Assembly (NCBI GenBank): GCA_011065235.1
Contig: JAAKFB010000035.1
Coordinates: forward strand, 1 to 12,098
Direction: 5' to 3'
Origin: Chlamydiota bacterium
GTDB lineage: Bacteria; Chlamydiota; Chlamydiia; Chlamydiales; Rhabdochlamydiaceae
DNA: 12,098 nucleotides
The notes under the pieces were generated by a model. The model had not been told where the DNA came from and did no database searches. It worked only from the letters and a program-made list of their open reading frames with translations. Numbering within the stretch: position 1 is the first letter of the stretch; every line of letters begins with the position of its first letter. Below are positions 1-7,784 of this stretch, in pieces. Made by a program: the position numbers and the translations under genes.

Positions 1-649
1 TTCTGAAGGGAAGAGAGGGATTATACTGATGCTGGCATACCACGCTGGAAAGGCGACCCGATAAAATCGTTGCGAGATTTGCTCCAAGAGCAAGAATGGC
101 GTAATAACGCTTTCCATTGCGGAAAGAGGTGACTTCGTTGGCGAAACCCCAGAAGAGGACCGTCATGATCATGGTGCTCCACATCTCGGACATGATGTAA
201 AACGTGGTGTAGGTCCAATTGCGGAAAATCGCGATGAGCCCGTTAAAGCCTTTGGGAAGGATCTCTTGCCATTGATCGGCCAGAGCATGGGGGTGCAGGG
301 TATCGCGAAAAGGAAACAGAACGGTAGCGAAGATGACAAAAAAGACCAGAAAAATGCTCATTAAAACATAGTAGACCCGTTCGCGCGAAAGTCGATTCGA
401 GAGACGGGTAAAAATAAACGTAAAAAAGAGGGCGGCGGGCAAGATGGCCCAAACTTTCAGGAAGGGGAGCGCTTCGGCCCCAGATGAGGGGGCTGTGACG
501 ATGAGGGCGTCTTTGGTTGCGCGGAGGATATTGTAGTTGAAACAAATCAGGAAAAAGATCAGGAACATTGGCACGAACTTTTTGTGCTCGTTGGCGTAAA
601 TAGGCCAGAACAGAGACCGAATCTTACCAAATCCTGTGGGTGCCGACAT
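1..649 (-). CDS. ADP/ATP (nucleotide) translocase, NTT/Tlc family, C-terminal part outside window
   Basis: An open frame of 216 codons runs off the left edge, so only the N-terminal part of a protein usually about 500 residues long is visible. The family sits in the inner membrane; in intracellular bacteria members exchange host ATP for ADP or import other nucleotides. Several strongly hydrophobic segments are seen (roughly residues 26-42, 65-82, 93-114, 134-153, 157-170), with family-like stretches NYNILRATKDALIVTAP (38-54), GLIAIFRNWTYTTFYIMSE (137-155) and VLFWGFANEVTS. K46 and E155 appear to correspond to charged residues reported as essential in plant and bacterial NTTs (inferred alignment). 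The start at 649 has AGGA five bases upstream; an in-frame ATG at 655 would leave no room for a ribosome site. It follows pgk after 166 bases and probably has its own promoter. Substrate specificity cannot be told from this fragment. Confidence 0.92.
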   Translation of the reverse strand, partial: MSAPTGFGKIRSLFWPIYANEHKKFVPMFLIFFLICFNYNILRATKDALIVTAPSSGAEALPFLKVWAILPAALFFTFIFTRLSNRLSRERVYYVLMSIFLVFFVIFATVLFPFRDTLHPHALADQWQEILPKGFNGLIAIFRNWTYTTFYIMSEMWSTMIMTVLFWGFANEVTSFRNGKRYYAILALGANLATILSGRLSSVVCQHQYNPSLPFR

Positions 650-815
650 ATGCATCCTGTTAAAACCCAAATTGCTATCCATTAACGCCTAGAGAAAAAG
701 CGCTAGCAACTCGGGTTGTTAAAGCCCAAATATACCCGAAGATGGATTAACTTTAAACATAATAATAATTTGAAAAATCGGGTACGCACGCGGGCACGGG
801 CATGGGCACGAAGCT
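650..815 (-). promoter_or_regulatory. pgk-to-translocase leader with weak promoter candidate and GC-rich hexamer repeats
   Basis: This gap separates the pgk stop from the translocase start. Read on the minus strand it begins with a GC-rich stretch made of imperfect hexamers (GTGCCC, ATGCCC, GTGCCC and degenerate neighbours, about 780-811), then an AT-rich stretch, and ends in the AGGA ribosome site. A possible sigma-70-like promoter is TTGCTA, 17 bases, GTTAAT (4 of 6 matches in each box). It is weak, so the promoter is a suggestion only. I see no convincing hairpin plus T-run terminator for pgk. Confidence 0.3.
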
Positions 816-2000
816 CTAATTTAGAGCGTCGATTCCAGGGAGGTGACCATATTCAATATATTCTAAAGAAGCGCCTCCTCCAGTCGAAATGTGTGTAAAT
901 TTTTCACCAATACCGAGTTGATTGATCGCCGCTACCGAATCACCACCGCCCACGATGGTTATCGCGTTTAGAGAAGCGAGAGTTTCGGCCATAGAGCGTG
1001 TTCCTTTGGAAAAATTGGGCATTTCAAATACCCCTAGCGGCCCATTCCAAAAAACCATTTGCGCATTTTGCAAAGTATTATGCCATTTTTGACGGGTGAC
1101 GGGGCCACAGTCCATTCCCTGCCATCCATCGGGGATCCCTTTTGCAGATTCGACGACTTTTTGCTCGGCAGTGTTGGAAAAATCTTTTGCAATGACGATA
1201 TCGGAGGGCAGAAATACAGGAATTTTTTTCTCCTCAGCATTCTTCAAAAATTCCTTTGCTTGAGGAATTAAGGCCTCTTCACAGAGAGAGTCACCGATGT
1301 TGATCCCTTGCGCTTTAAAAAATGTATAGGCCATCCCCCCTCCGATGAAAAGAGCGTCGACTTTTCCAAGGAGAGAGTGCAAAACACCCAATTTAGAGGA
1401 GACTTTTGCCCCTCCGATCATTGCATAGAAGGGGTGCTTGGGGGCAGCAAAGTGTTTTCCAAGGAAGTCGATCTCTTTTTGAAGCAAAAATCCAGCGGCA
1501 GCTTTTCCAGGAAAATACTTTGCAATCACCGATGTTGAACTATGGGCCCGGTGGGCAGTTCCGAAAGCGTCATTGACGTAGAAGTCGGCGAGGGTACTTA
1601 AATTTTTTGCAAAGTCTGGATCACTTTCGGGTTTTTCCTCTCCTGGGCAGAACCGGAGGTTTTCCAAGAGGAGAATTTCACCGGGCATTAGCGCGTTTGC
1701 CATTTTTTCTACATTTTTTCCGCTACAATCGGAAGCAAATTGGACTTCTTGACCTATTAGTTCGGAGAGTCTTTCTGCGCAGGGTTTCAATGTGTATTGG
1801 GGATCTTTTTTTCCTTTGGGACGCCCGAAATGACTCATCAAAATGACACTGGCCCCTTGATCGAGAATGTAACGGATCGTGGGCACGGCAGCAAGGATGC
1901 GGGTATCATCGGTAATGTTTCTTTCTTGATCCAAAGGGACATTGAAATCCACGCGGACGAGAACTTTTTTCCCTTTTATCGGGAGATCTTCAAGTTTCAT
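816..2000 (-). CDS. pgk: Phosphoglycerate kinase
   Basis: Cytoplasmic glycolytic enzyme that transfers phosphate from 1,3-bisphosphoglycerate to ADP, making ATP and 3-phosphoglycerate. The 394-residue length is normal. The N-terminal substrate domain shows RVDFNVPLD (16-24), TDDTRI (30-35), SHFGRPKG (56-63), ENLRF (113-117) and NDAFGTAHRAHSST (143-156). The C-terminal nucleotide domain shows GGAKVSSK (196-203), FIGGGMAYTF, WNGPLGVFE, GGGDSVAA (351-358) and STGGGASLE (372-380). No key residue appears to be missing. The start ATG overlaps the stop of the upstream exonuclease gene in an ATGA and has no clear ribosome site, so translation is probably coupled. It is the last gene of a five-gene operon; paired with the following nucleotide translocase it forms an ATP-related neighbourhood, though that pairing may be chance. 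Confidence 0.98.
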   Translation of the reverse strand: MKLEDLPIKGKKVLVRVDFNVPLDQERNITDDTRILAAVPTIRYILDQGASVILMSHFGRPKGKKDPQYTLKPCAERLSELIGQEVQFASDCSGKNVEKMANALMPGEILLLENLRFCPGEEKPESDPDFAKNLSTLADFYVNDAFGTAHRAHSSTSVIAKYFPGKAAAGFLLQKEIDFLGKHFAAPKHPFYAMIGGAKVSSKLGVLHSLLGKVDALFIGGGMAYTFFKAQGINIGDSLCEEALIPQAKEFLKNAEEKKIPVFLPSDIVIAKDFSNTAEQKVVESAKGIPDGWQGMDCGPVTRQKWHNTLQNAQMVFWNGPLGVFEMPNFSKGTRSMAETLASLNAITIVGGGDSVAAINQLGIGEKFTHISTGGGASLEYIEYGHLPGIDALN

Positions 2001-2746
2001 AGGTCTGCAAAGGGGTTGGAGGCTTGATGGAACTTTTGCCCTTTTTTTCTCATTTTTAATTCAGAGCGGATCGAATAGAGCAAGTCTTGATCGAAGTCTT
2101 TGTGTGCCGCCCAATGCAAGTATTCAATGGGGATGTCGGAAAAGCGGCGTCCTTTATGTTTTCCAAGGGGCATGGCCTTGAGGAGAATGGGTTTTTCGAG
2201 TCGCTTTTGCAATTCCTTTGTCGTTTTGAACTTTTGAGAAAGATATTTGAACACTTCGATATTGACAATGACATCGCTCATGGCGCGATGGGCTCCTTCT
2301 TCAGCTATATTAAAGTGTTGGCGCAAACGCTCGAGTGAGTTGACGGGACTTTCTCCGTACAGTCTTGCCATGCGCAGGGTGTCGAGAAAGGCGTTTTCGT
2401 GGATATTGCAGGGGATGCACGCTCTTTTGCATTCCTGGAGGATGAATGCAATGTCCATTTGAATGCCGTGGCCGACAATGATGTGATTGCCGATCATTTT
2501 GAGAACTTTGGGCAGAATGGACGACGCTTCGGGCTTGCCGCTGACCATATCATCGGAGATATGGTGGATGAGGATGGTTTCTTGTGGGATCGGGCATTTG
2601 GGATCGATGAGAGTCTCATAAGTATCGAGGATTTTTTCAAATGTGAATGTAACAACAGCGATCTCAATCAATCGATTATTTTGCGGGTCTAGACCTGTTG
2701 TTTCACAATCCAGACAGAGGAAGACTTCTTTCTCGATTAGATTCAT
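1997..2746 (-). CDS. dnaQ: DnaQ-like 3'-5' exonuclease with C-terminal DUF3820-like segment
   Basis: A 249-residue DEDDh exonuclease of the DNA polymerase III epsilon family. Motif I is DCETTGLD (D13, E15), motif II GHGIQMDIAF (D98) and motif III HRAMSDV (H153, D158), so the metal-binding set is complete. After the exonuclease fold (about 5-175) comes a short basic segment, PLGKHKGRRFSDIPIEYLHW (193-212), resembling the DUF3820 type often attached to such exonucleases; its role is not clear. Chlamydiae carry more than one DnaQ-like gene, so whether this one is the replicative proofreading subunit or a separate repair or RNA exonuclease cannot be settled here. The start overlaps the engB stop by ATGA with AAAAGGA just upstream, and its stop overlaps the pgk start the same way. 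Confidence 0.93.
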   Translation of the reverse strand: MNLIEKEVFLCLDCETTGLDPQNNRLIEIAVVTFTFEKILDTYETLIDPKCPIPQETILIHHISDDMVSGKPEASSILPKVLKMIGNHIIVGHGIQMDIAFILQECKRACIPCNIHENAFLDTLRMARLYGESPVNSLERLRQHFNIAEEGAHRAMSDVIVNIEVFKYLSQKFKTTKELQKRLEKPILLKAMPLGKHKGRRFSDIPIEYLHWAAHKDFDQDLLYSIRSELKMRKKGQKFHQASNPFADL

Positions 2747-3333
2747 TTGATCCTTTTTTCGATTTCTTTGATTAGGAAAAGACGAGACTTTGCGTTTTTG
2801 ATCGAATACGTAATCTGCCCAATAGATGTATCATTAATTGCTTCGGACAGCAAGTCGAAATGTTTCCGACATTGCCTTTCCACAGCTCCAGGCTTTAATT
2901 TATCTGCTTTTGTGAAGACGATGAGAAGGTTTTTTTTGTAGTGGATGGCCCATTTTGCAAATTGCACATCGTCATTCGTTGGAGGATGGCGCGAATCACA
3001 GAGAAGTAAAATGAGGCCGAGTCGGGGGCGATTTTCTAGATAACTTGCGATGAGATCCCCCCATTTGTGACGTATATTCTTGGGAACCTTGGCAAAACCG
3101 TAACCAGGAAGATCGACCAGCGTCAATTGCCCATCAAGTGTGAAAAAATTGATGAGCTGTGTTTTGCCTGGGACAGAGGAGACGCGGGCGAGTTTTCTGC
3201 TTTGAGTCAAATGATTGATGAGAGAAGATTTGCCCACGTTCGAACGGCCAACGACCGCGATTTCGGGCACATTTAGCTCGGGAAAACCAGCAGCATCGGA
3301 TGCTGAGAGAATGAATTCAGGTTTTGTAAACAT
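2743..3333 (-). CDS. engB: Ribosome-biogenesis GTPase EngB (YihA/YsxC)
   Basis: A 196-residue TrmE-Era-EngA-EngB-type GTPase that binds GTP and assists late assembly of the large ribosomal subunit. Numbered from the ATG at 3333, the G1 loop is GRSNVGKS (29-36), G2 centres on T58 in PGKTQ, G3 is DLPGYG (74-79) and G4 is TKADK (131-135). The G5 region reads YSIKNAKS (about 166-173), less canonical than the usual serine-rich form. I prefer the ATG at 3333 because AGGCGG lies seven bases upstream and the protein then has the family's usual short leader. An in-frame TTG at 3357 would add eight residues and a larger overlap with tsaE. It overlaps the tsaE end by 17 bases and the exonuclease start by four. 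Confidence 0.96.
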   Translation of the reverse strand: MFTKPEFILSASDAAGFPELNVPEIAVVGRSNVGKSSLINHLTQSRKLARVSSVPGKTQLINFFTLDGQLTLVDLPGYGFAKVPKNIRHKWGDLIASYLENRPRLGLILLLCDSRHPPTNDDVQFAKWAIHYKKNLLIVFTKADKLKPGAVERQCRKHFDLLSEAINDTSIGQITYSIKNAKSRLFLIKEIEKRIK

Positions 3334-3730
3334 CAATTTTCCGCCTGCTGCCTTCAAAGTGGACCAGTTTTATGTGAAGCGTATGCTCCGGAAGAAGAGA
3401 GGCGATCCGATCCGGCCATTCGATCAGACAAATTCCCTCTTCGTTCAAATAATCGAGAAATCCCATCTGGATAAACGCATTGTGGTCTTTTAAACGGTAC
3501 AGGTCGAAGTGAAAAATCGGAGTTTGTGCTTCGTAAATACTCAAGTAAGTAAACGTTGGCGATTGAATTTCTCGTTTGGAAACCGAGGCGAGCATTTCGA
3601 CGATCCCCTTTACAAGCGTTGTCTTTCCAGCTCCTAAGTCGCCATGCAGGGCGACAACGTCGCGCGGTTTCAATTTTAAAGCGAGTTCACTACCAAATTT
3701 TTCGGTTTCTGACTCGGTTTTTAATAACAT
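3317..3730 (-). CDS. tsaE: tRNA t6A biosynthesis ATPase TsaE (YjeE)
   Basis: A 137-residue P-loop ATPase of the TsaE family, which works with TsaB, TsaD and TsaC in making N6-threonylcarbamoyladenosine at tRNA position 37. The Walker A motif is GDLGAGKTT (30-38), followed by the family stretches SPTFTYLSIY (57-66), HFDLYRL (74-80) and the C-terminal EWPDR (104-108). Length is normal and nothing essential seems missing. It starts 14 bases after the DUF2709 gene without a strong ribosome site and overlaps engB downstream. From memory, C. trachomatis has the same neighbours (a DnaQ homologue, yjeE and CT538), which supports orthology. Confidence 0.96.
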   Translation of the reverse strand: MLLKTESETEKFGSELALKLKPRDVVALHGDLGAGKTTLVKGIVEMLASVSKREIQSPTFTYLSIYEAQTPIFHFDLYRLKDHNAFIQMGFLDYLNEEGICLIEWPDRIASLLPEHTLHIKLVHFEGSRRKIDVYKT

Positions 3731-3744
3731 TTAGAGAAAGGCCC

Positions 3745-4467
3745 TTATCCCGTAGCTTCTTCTTCGAGCCATCCTCCAACGAAAGAATTGAATTCTGGAG
3801 CTTTAGAAAGCGCTTCAACAAAACCAGTGATGACATCTTCTTGAAGTTTGTCTTGAATGAATGTAAGGAAGCTCTCTTCAATTTCAAAGCGGTTTTGGGT
3901 GGGGACATCCACAAGAGGGATAAATTTAATTTGGTTCTGAGTGAAATCGTCGATGACAGCGGCCTTGGAGTTAAACAATTTCCCAGTTACAGCCGAAGAG
4001 TAGACGGTTTTGGTGATCGGAGCGCGGCGTTTGACAATGTAATTTTTGATTACTTCGGGATCTTCGGAAACAAAAAAGCGCTTAACGCGGAGTCCATCGC
4101 TCCGTTCGGTGTTTTCGGGACAATTAGAGACCCAATCGTAGATCGCATCTTGGGGGTTAGGGTGCGTATTATTTCCAAAAACCTTCCCTGTAAAGGGGCA
4201 AATATAAATTTTAGTAGTCTGATCGTTGACACTTTCTTTTTGAAATTGAATTTTAATTTCGGTCTCGCGCCAGAGTTTTCCTGCACTTTCAAGGCTTTTG
4301 ATTAGCTCATCTTTGCCGTAGTAAATTTTTTTTTCACGAATGAAGAGGATAGGCTTGATTTTCAGCTTTTTTTCAAGAAAAAACAAATAAGTCGTAATCA
4401 AATCCGCTTTTTTGTTCTTTTTGAGGAATTTGAGGAGCTCTTCCTCCATATTATCTGTGATTTGCAT
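3745..4467 (-). CDS. Conserved chlamydial hypothetical protein, DUF2709-like
   Basis: A 240-residue protein of unknown function that I match, by memory of content and neighbours, to the chlamydia-specific DUF2709 family (CT538 of C. trachomatis, beside yjeE). No signal peptide or membrane segment is apparent, so it is probably cytoplasmic. The N-terminus (8-75) is lysine-rich and helical in character. Two similar short motifs stand out: CPFTGKVF (90-97) and SSAVTGKLF (157-165), each preceded by a beta-like stretch and followed by a segment ending in acidic residues, hinting at an internal duplication. Single cysteines at 90 and 116 do not make an obvious zinc site. The start at 4467 has GGAGG six bases upstream. 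It is the first gene of the operon running to pgk. Function is not known to me. Confidence 0.85.
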   Translation of the reverse strand: MQITDNMEEELLKFLKKNKKADLITTYLFFLEKKLKIKPILFIREKKIYYGKDELIKSLESAGKLWRETEIKIQFQKESVNDQTTKIYICPFTGKVFGNNTHPNPQDAIYDWVSNCPENTERSDGLRVKRFFVSEDPEVIKNYIVKRRAPITKTVYSSAVTGKLFNSKAAVIDDFTQNQIKFIPLVDVPTQNRFEIEESFLTFIQDKLQEDVITGFVEALSKAPEFNSFVGGWLEEEATG

Positions 4468-4491
4468 TTCTTGCCTCCGAGCAAAGTACAG

Positions 4492-4521
4492 AGATTACCA
4501 TGGGTTCAAGTTTAAACTCAA
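4492..4521 (-). promoter_or_regulatory. Candidate promoter of the DUF2709-tsaE-engB-dnaQ-pgk operon
   Basis: On the minus strand, TTGAGT (4521-4516), an 18-base spacer and TAATCT (4497-4492) form a plausible sigma-70-type promoter about 25 bases before the DUF2709 start and its GGAGG ribosome site (4474-4478). The match is moderate. Confidence 0.4.
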
Positions 4522-4572
4522 GCCCCGGGTTTGTCATAGTTGAAATTTTAAAATTTATTTCTTGATTGATTT

Positions 4573-4601
4573 TTGACAGAATAAAGAGTACACTAATCTA
4601 T
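4573..4601 (+). promoter_or_regulatory. Candidate promoter of the dehydrogenase-argS operon
   Basis: A consensus -35 box TTGACA (4573-4578) lies in AT-rich DNA 45 bases before the dehydrogenase start. The -10 box is less clear: ATCTAT (4596-4601, 17-base spacer) or TAATCT (4594-4599, 15-base spacer). A very strong ribosome site, GAGGAGG (4611-4617), follows five bases before the start codon. Confidence 0.5.
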
Positions 4602-4622
4602 TCTTTCTATTGAGGAGGACTT

Positions 4623-5741
4623 ATGACAACAATTTTAGAAGGACAACTCGTTCTAGAAGAAATTCCCGTTGAGGGCTACCACAAAGTTGTGCGCGCGCGC
4701 GATCCTAAAAGTGGACTCGATGCGATCATTGCTATCCATGATTTACGCTTGGGAAAAGCGGCATTGGGCGGTACGCGGATTCACAAATATAGCACCTTTG
4801 AAGAGCATCTTGAAGATGCTCTCAGATTGAGTAAGGGAATGACCTATAAATCTGCAGCTGTTCAATCTGGATTTGGTGGTGGGAAAGCAGTCATTAATGC
4901 AGACCCCAGAAAAGACAAAACAGAAGCCCTACTCGCAGCATTTGGAGAAGCAGTCAATCGCCTCGGTGGGGAATATATCTGCGCTGAAGATGTTGGATGC
5001 TTGCCACAAGATCTTGCAACTGTTGTTGAGCATACCCCTTATGCCGTCGGTCTTTTGAGTGAAAAAAGTAGTGGCAATCCCTCACCCTACACAGCTTGGG
5101 GTGTTTTCCGTGGAATCCAAGCTGTTATGCATCAACTTTTTGGTGATGACTCTGTCCAAGGACGCACCATTGCAATTCAAGGTTTAGGAAGTGTAGGAGC
5201 CAGACTTGCAGAGTTTCTTTACTGGCACGGAGCCAAGCTCATCATCACCGATTTTCACATGGATAGAGCAGAAGGACTTGCTAAGCAATTCAGCGCGAAA
5301 CTAGTCGAGCCAGATGCAATCTATGAAGAGCCCTGTGATGTTTTTGCACCCTGTGCAATGGGGGCGATCATCAATTCCACGACGATTGAAAGATTGCGCT
5401 GTCGTGCGATTGCAGGATCGGCGAATAATCAACTTCTTTCCGATCTGGATGCAGAAGAGCTTCGTCGTCTTGGATTTCTTTACGCACCAGACTTTGTAAT
5501 CAATGCAGGTGGGCTGATCAATGTAACGGAAGAGACGATGAAAAATGGATATTGTCCATTTGCTTCTCGAAATAAAATCGACCAGATATATGATCAATTA
5601 AGGCTCATTTTTGGTGTTGCTAGCCAAAATGGCATTTCCACATTGAAAGCGGCGATGCAATTGATCGAATACCGTTTGGAACATGGAATTGGAAGGCGTG
5701 TTGAGCCAATTTACATGCACCACGCAGGAATCACTTATTGA
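4623..5741 (+). CDS. ldh: Leucine dehydrogenase family (Glu/Leu/Phe/Val dehydrogenase)
   Basis: A 372-residue NAD-dependent amino-acid dehydrogenase, most like leucine dehydrogenase, which interconverts branched-chain amino acids and their 2-oxo acids with release of ammonia. The catalytic domain shows GGTR (49-52), SKGMTYK (70-76) and the active-site loop GGGKAVI (85-91, K88), with AEDVG (121-125) carrying the second catalytic acid. The Rossmann domain has GLGSVG (187-192), AGSANNQL (264-271) and the family signature APDFVINAGGLINV (288-301). Length fits leucine dehydrogenase rather than the longer glutamate enzymes. Chlamydia has a comparable gene (CT773 from memory). Its stop codon overlaps the argS start as TGATG, so the pair is probably one transcript. 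Exact substrate preference cannot be read from sequence. Confidence 0.93.
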   Translation: MTTILEGQLVLEEIPVEGYHKVVRARDPKSGLDAIIAIHDLRLGKAALGGTRIHKYSTFEEHLEDALRLSKGMTYKSAAVQSGFGGGKAVINADPRKDKTEALLAAFGEAVNRLGGEYICAEDVGCLPQDLATVVEHTPYAVGLLSEKSSGNPSPYTAWGVFRGIQAVMHQLFGDDSVQGRTIAIQGLGSVGARLAEFLYWHGAKLIITDFHMDRAEGLAKQFSAKLVEPDAIYEEPCDVFAPCAMGAIINSTTIERLRCRAIAGSANNQLLSDLDAEELRRLGFLYAPDFVINAGGLINVTEETMKNGYCPFASRNKIDQIYDQLRLIFGVASQNGISTLKAAMQLIEYRLEHGIGRRVEPIYMHHAGITY

Positions 5742-7504
5742 TGATGACCATAGCCGAGAGGCTACAGAAGAAAGTCGAAGAAGCTCTGGATAAAGCCTAC
5801 GGCGGGCAACTCTCTGATCAGCGTCAATTGCTCATCCCTGAGCTAACACAATCAACCCAGCCGGAATTTGGTCATTACCAGTGCAATAATGCGCTGAAAT
5901 TGGCCAAGGTACTCAAAAAAAACCCCCGCGACATCGCACAAGAAATCATCACTCTTCTCCATCCCAATGGAGAAATACCGATGATCCAAAAGCTTGAAAT
6001 AGCGGGTCCAGGTTTCATCAATCTCACCCTCAGCAGCGGGTTTCTCGCGCGTGAGATCGAGCAGTTGCTCCAAGATCCCGACTTGGGCGTTCCCAAAGCC
6101 AAGAAAAAGAAGCGGGTGATTGTCGAGTTTTCCTCTCCCAATATTGCCAAAGAGCTCCATGTAGGACACCTCCGTTCCACCATCATCGGCGATGCACTCG
6201 CCCGCCTCTTTGAGTTTTTGGACTACGATGTTCTTCGGCTCAATCACGTTGGCGATTGGGGAACGCAATTTGGGATGCTGATCACATATGTGAAGCAATT
6301 TCAGCCCGAGTTCTTTGCGGGAAAACGGCTTGCTGACCTTTCAGAGCTGATGCACTGGTACCGCGAATCTAAAAAACTCTTCGATGCCGACCCTGCCTTC
6401 AAAAAACAATCTCAACTCGAAGTGGTGAACCTTCAAGGGGGCGATGAGGCGACACTAGAGGCGTGGGAGATGATCTGTGACATTTCACGCAGAGCATTTA
6501 ATGAAATCTACGCGCTACTCGACATCAAAACCACCGAGCGAGGCGAGTCGTTCTACAACCCTTACCTAGCTGAGGTGATCGATGACCTTGAAGAAAAGGG
6601 GCTGATCCAGATTTCCGACGGGGCGAAATGTGTCTTTTTAGAAGGGTTTACCGCACGTGATGGCACGCCACTTCCCATGATCGTGCAAAAGTCCGATGGG
6701 GGATACAACTACGCAACAACTGATATGGCTACCATACGTCATCGGATTGACCAGGAAGGTGCAGATCGGATTATCATTGTCACAGATGCCGGGCAATGTT
6801 CCCACTTCAAAATGATCGAAAAAACAGCAGAAAAGGCGGGTTATCTCGATCCGCAAAAAACCCAATTCGACCACGTACCTTTCGGCGTTGTCCTTGGTCC
6901 CGATGGGAAAAAATTCAAAACCCGCTCAGGTGAGACCGAAAAACTCATCGATCTCATCTTTGAGGCGATCGCTCATGCAAAATCGATTTTCAAAGAGCGA
7001 CTCCCAACAGCTTCCGACGAAGAAATCGATAAACTAGCTACCGTCTTAGGCATTGATGCAATCAAATACGCCGACCTCTCATCTCACCGCCTCAAAGACT
7101 ATGCCTTTAGCTATGAGCGGATGTTGAGCCTAGAGGGCAATACCGCAGCCTTTCTCCTCTATGCCTACGTGCGCATTCAGGGAATCAAGCGCAAAGTGGG
7201 CAAAGATGTCGAGCCACTCATTGGCAAAACCTCCATCGAGCTCATCGATCCTTCAGAAATCGATCTAGCTCTCCATTTGCGCCAGTTTGGAGAAACGCTT
7301 GAGATGATGTCGCGCGATCTTCTCCCTAACCGCCTTTGTGAGTACCTCTTTGAGCTCGCCAACAAGTTCAATGCCTTCTTTCGCGACTGCCGCGTCGAAG
7401 GCTCTGAGCAAGAAAATAGCCGCCTTCTCATCTGTGAGGCGACCGCTCGTATTCTAGAAAAGGGCCTTGAAATCTTAGGTCTCAAGACCCTTCCACGCAT
7501 GTAA
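5741..7504 (+). CDS. argS: Arginyl-tRNA synthetase
   Basis: A 587-residue class I aminoacyl-tRNA synthetase that charges tRNA-Arg. An N-terminal additional domain (about 1-110) precedes the catalytic core, which has SSPNIAKELHVGH (131-143, HIGH-type motif), the NHVGDWGTQFGML stretch, SDGGYNYATTDMA (318-330) and GKKFKTRSG (389-397) in the place of KMSKS. A helical DALR anticodon-binding domain follows (about 450-587). It ends ...LPRM, the usual terminus of ArgS, so the 3' end is intact although a palindromic element begins at the base after the stop codon. I chose the ATG at 5741, overlapping the dehydrogenase stop, with AGGA upstream; a TTG at 5738 or ATG at 5744 are alternatives. Confidence 0.97.
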   Translation: MMTIAERLQKKVEEALDKAYGGQLSDQRQLLIPELTQSTQPEFGHYQCNNALKLAKVLKKNPRDIAQEIITLLHPNGEIPMIQKLEIAGPGFINLTLSSGFLAREIEQLLQDPDLGVPKAKKKKRVIVEFSSPNIAKELHVGHLRSTIIGDALARLFEFLDYDVLRLNHVGDWGTQFGMLITYVKQFQPEFFAGKRLADLSELMHWYRESKKLFDADPAFKKQSQLEVVNLQGGDEATLEAWEMICDISRRAFNEIYALLDIKTTERGESFYNPYLAEVIDDLEEKGLIQISDGAKCVFLEGFTARDGTPLPMIVQKSDGGYNYATTDMATIRHRIDQEGADRIIIVTDAGQCSHFKMIEKTAEKAGYLDPQKTQFDHVPFGVVLGPDGKKFKTRSGETEKLIDLIFEAIAHAKSIFKERLPTASDEEIDKLATVLGIDAIKYADLSSHRLKDYAFSYERMLSLEGNTAAFLLYAYVRIQGIKRKVGKDVEPLIGKTSIELIDPSEIDLALHLRQFGETLEMMSRDLLPNRLCEYLFELANKFNAFFRDCRVEGSEQENSRLLICEATARILEKGLEILGLKTLPRM

Positions 7505-7666
7505 GGGCCCGTGAAAAAATAACCTGACAATCCTCGAGGGAAAAAACGATTCATCTCCCGATGATTTCCCCTTGTAGATATTGCAGGAATATCTACTGCG
7601 GAAAAATCCTCAAGATCTGAACCGTTTTCCTGCTCGAGGATTGTCAGGTTATTTCTTCACGGGCCC
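7505..7666. mobile_element. 162-base palindromic element (MITE-like) with TAA target duplication
   Basis: The outer arms, 7505-7538 and 7633-7666, are inverted repeats matching at 33 of 34 positions and starting GGGCCCGTGAA. An inner stem of nine pairs, GTAGATATT (7574-7582) with AATATCTAC (7588-7596), shares the same centre, and the intervening flanks pair partly, so the whole element is one long imperfect palindrome. TAA stands immediately on both sides (7502-7504 and 7667-7669), consistent with a three-base target duplication. It contains no useful reading frame. This is the form of a miniature inverted-repeat element moved by a transposase encoded elsewhere; some IS5-family groups duplicate TNA targets, but I cannot name the parent. 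Transcribed from argS it would form a long hairpin and may influence mRNA ending. It could instead be a non-mobile structured RNA repeat. Confidence 0.7.
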
Positions 7667-7676
7667 TAACCACAGA

Positions 7677-7755
7677 GAAAAAAATAAAAAAACCACAGAG
7701 TTCACAGAGGACACAGAGTGCAATTTCAAAATCAGATTTTGAAATTGCTTGATCT
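7677..7755 (+). repeat. A-rich/CACAGAG/palindrome repeat, copy 1
   Basis: Seven A, a T and seven A are followed by short direct repeats of CACAGAG (starting about 7694, 7703 and 7712, with a further one just before the element at 7671) and then a 29-base palindrome (7720-7748: two perfect 14-base arms around one central base). Copy 2 at 9390-9449 is in the same orientation and matches at 58 of 60 aligned positions but lacks 19 bases of the CACAGAG part. It lies about 30 bases ahead of the ATPase start. Short CACAGAG-type repeats of this look are common in intergenic DNA of unrelated bacteria, so this is probably a dispersed repeat. Confidence 0.75.
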
Positions 7756-7784
7756 TTCCCTGGGAAACAAGTTAAAATCTGGGA

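Noticed and set aside
780..811. GC-rich hexamer repeats after pgk as a terminator or protein-binding array
   Set aside because: The units are imperfect and few, do not form a clear hairpin, and no regulator or T-run is associated; noted only as part of the leader.
716..898. Small plus-strand reading frame opposite the pgk end
   Set aside because: It overlaps the conserved pgk 3' end in antisense, has basic low-complexity content and no ribosome site.
3334..3357. TTG at 3357 as the engB start
   Set aside because: The ATG at 3333 has a better placed ribosome site, a shorter overlap with tsaE and gives the usual N-terminal length.
7669..7718. Repeated CACAGAG units resembling a small CRISPR-like or tandem array
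   Set aside because: Units are only 7-8 bases with irregular gaps, no spacers of constant length and no cas genes nearby; kept as part of a dispersed repeat.
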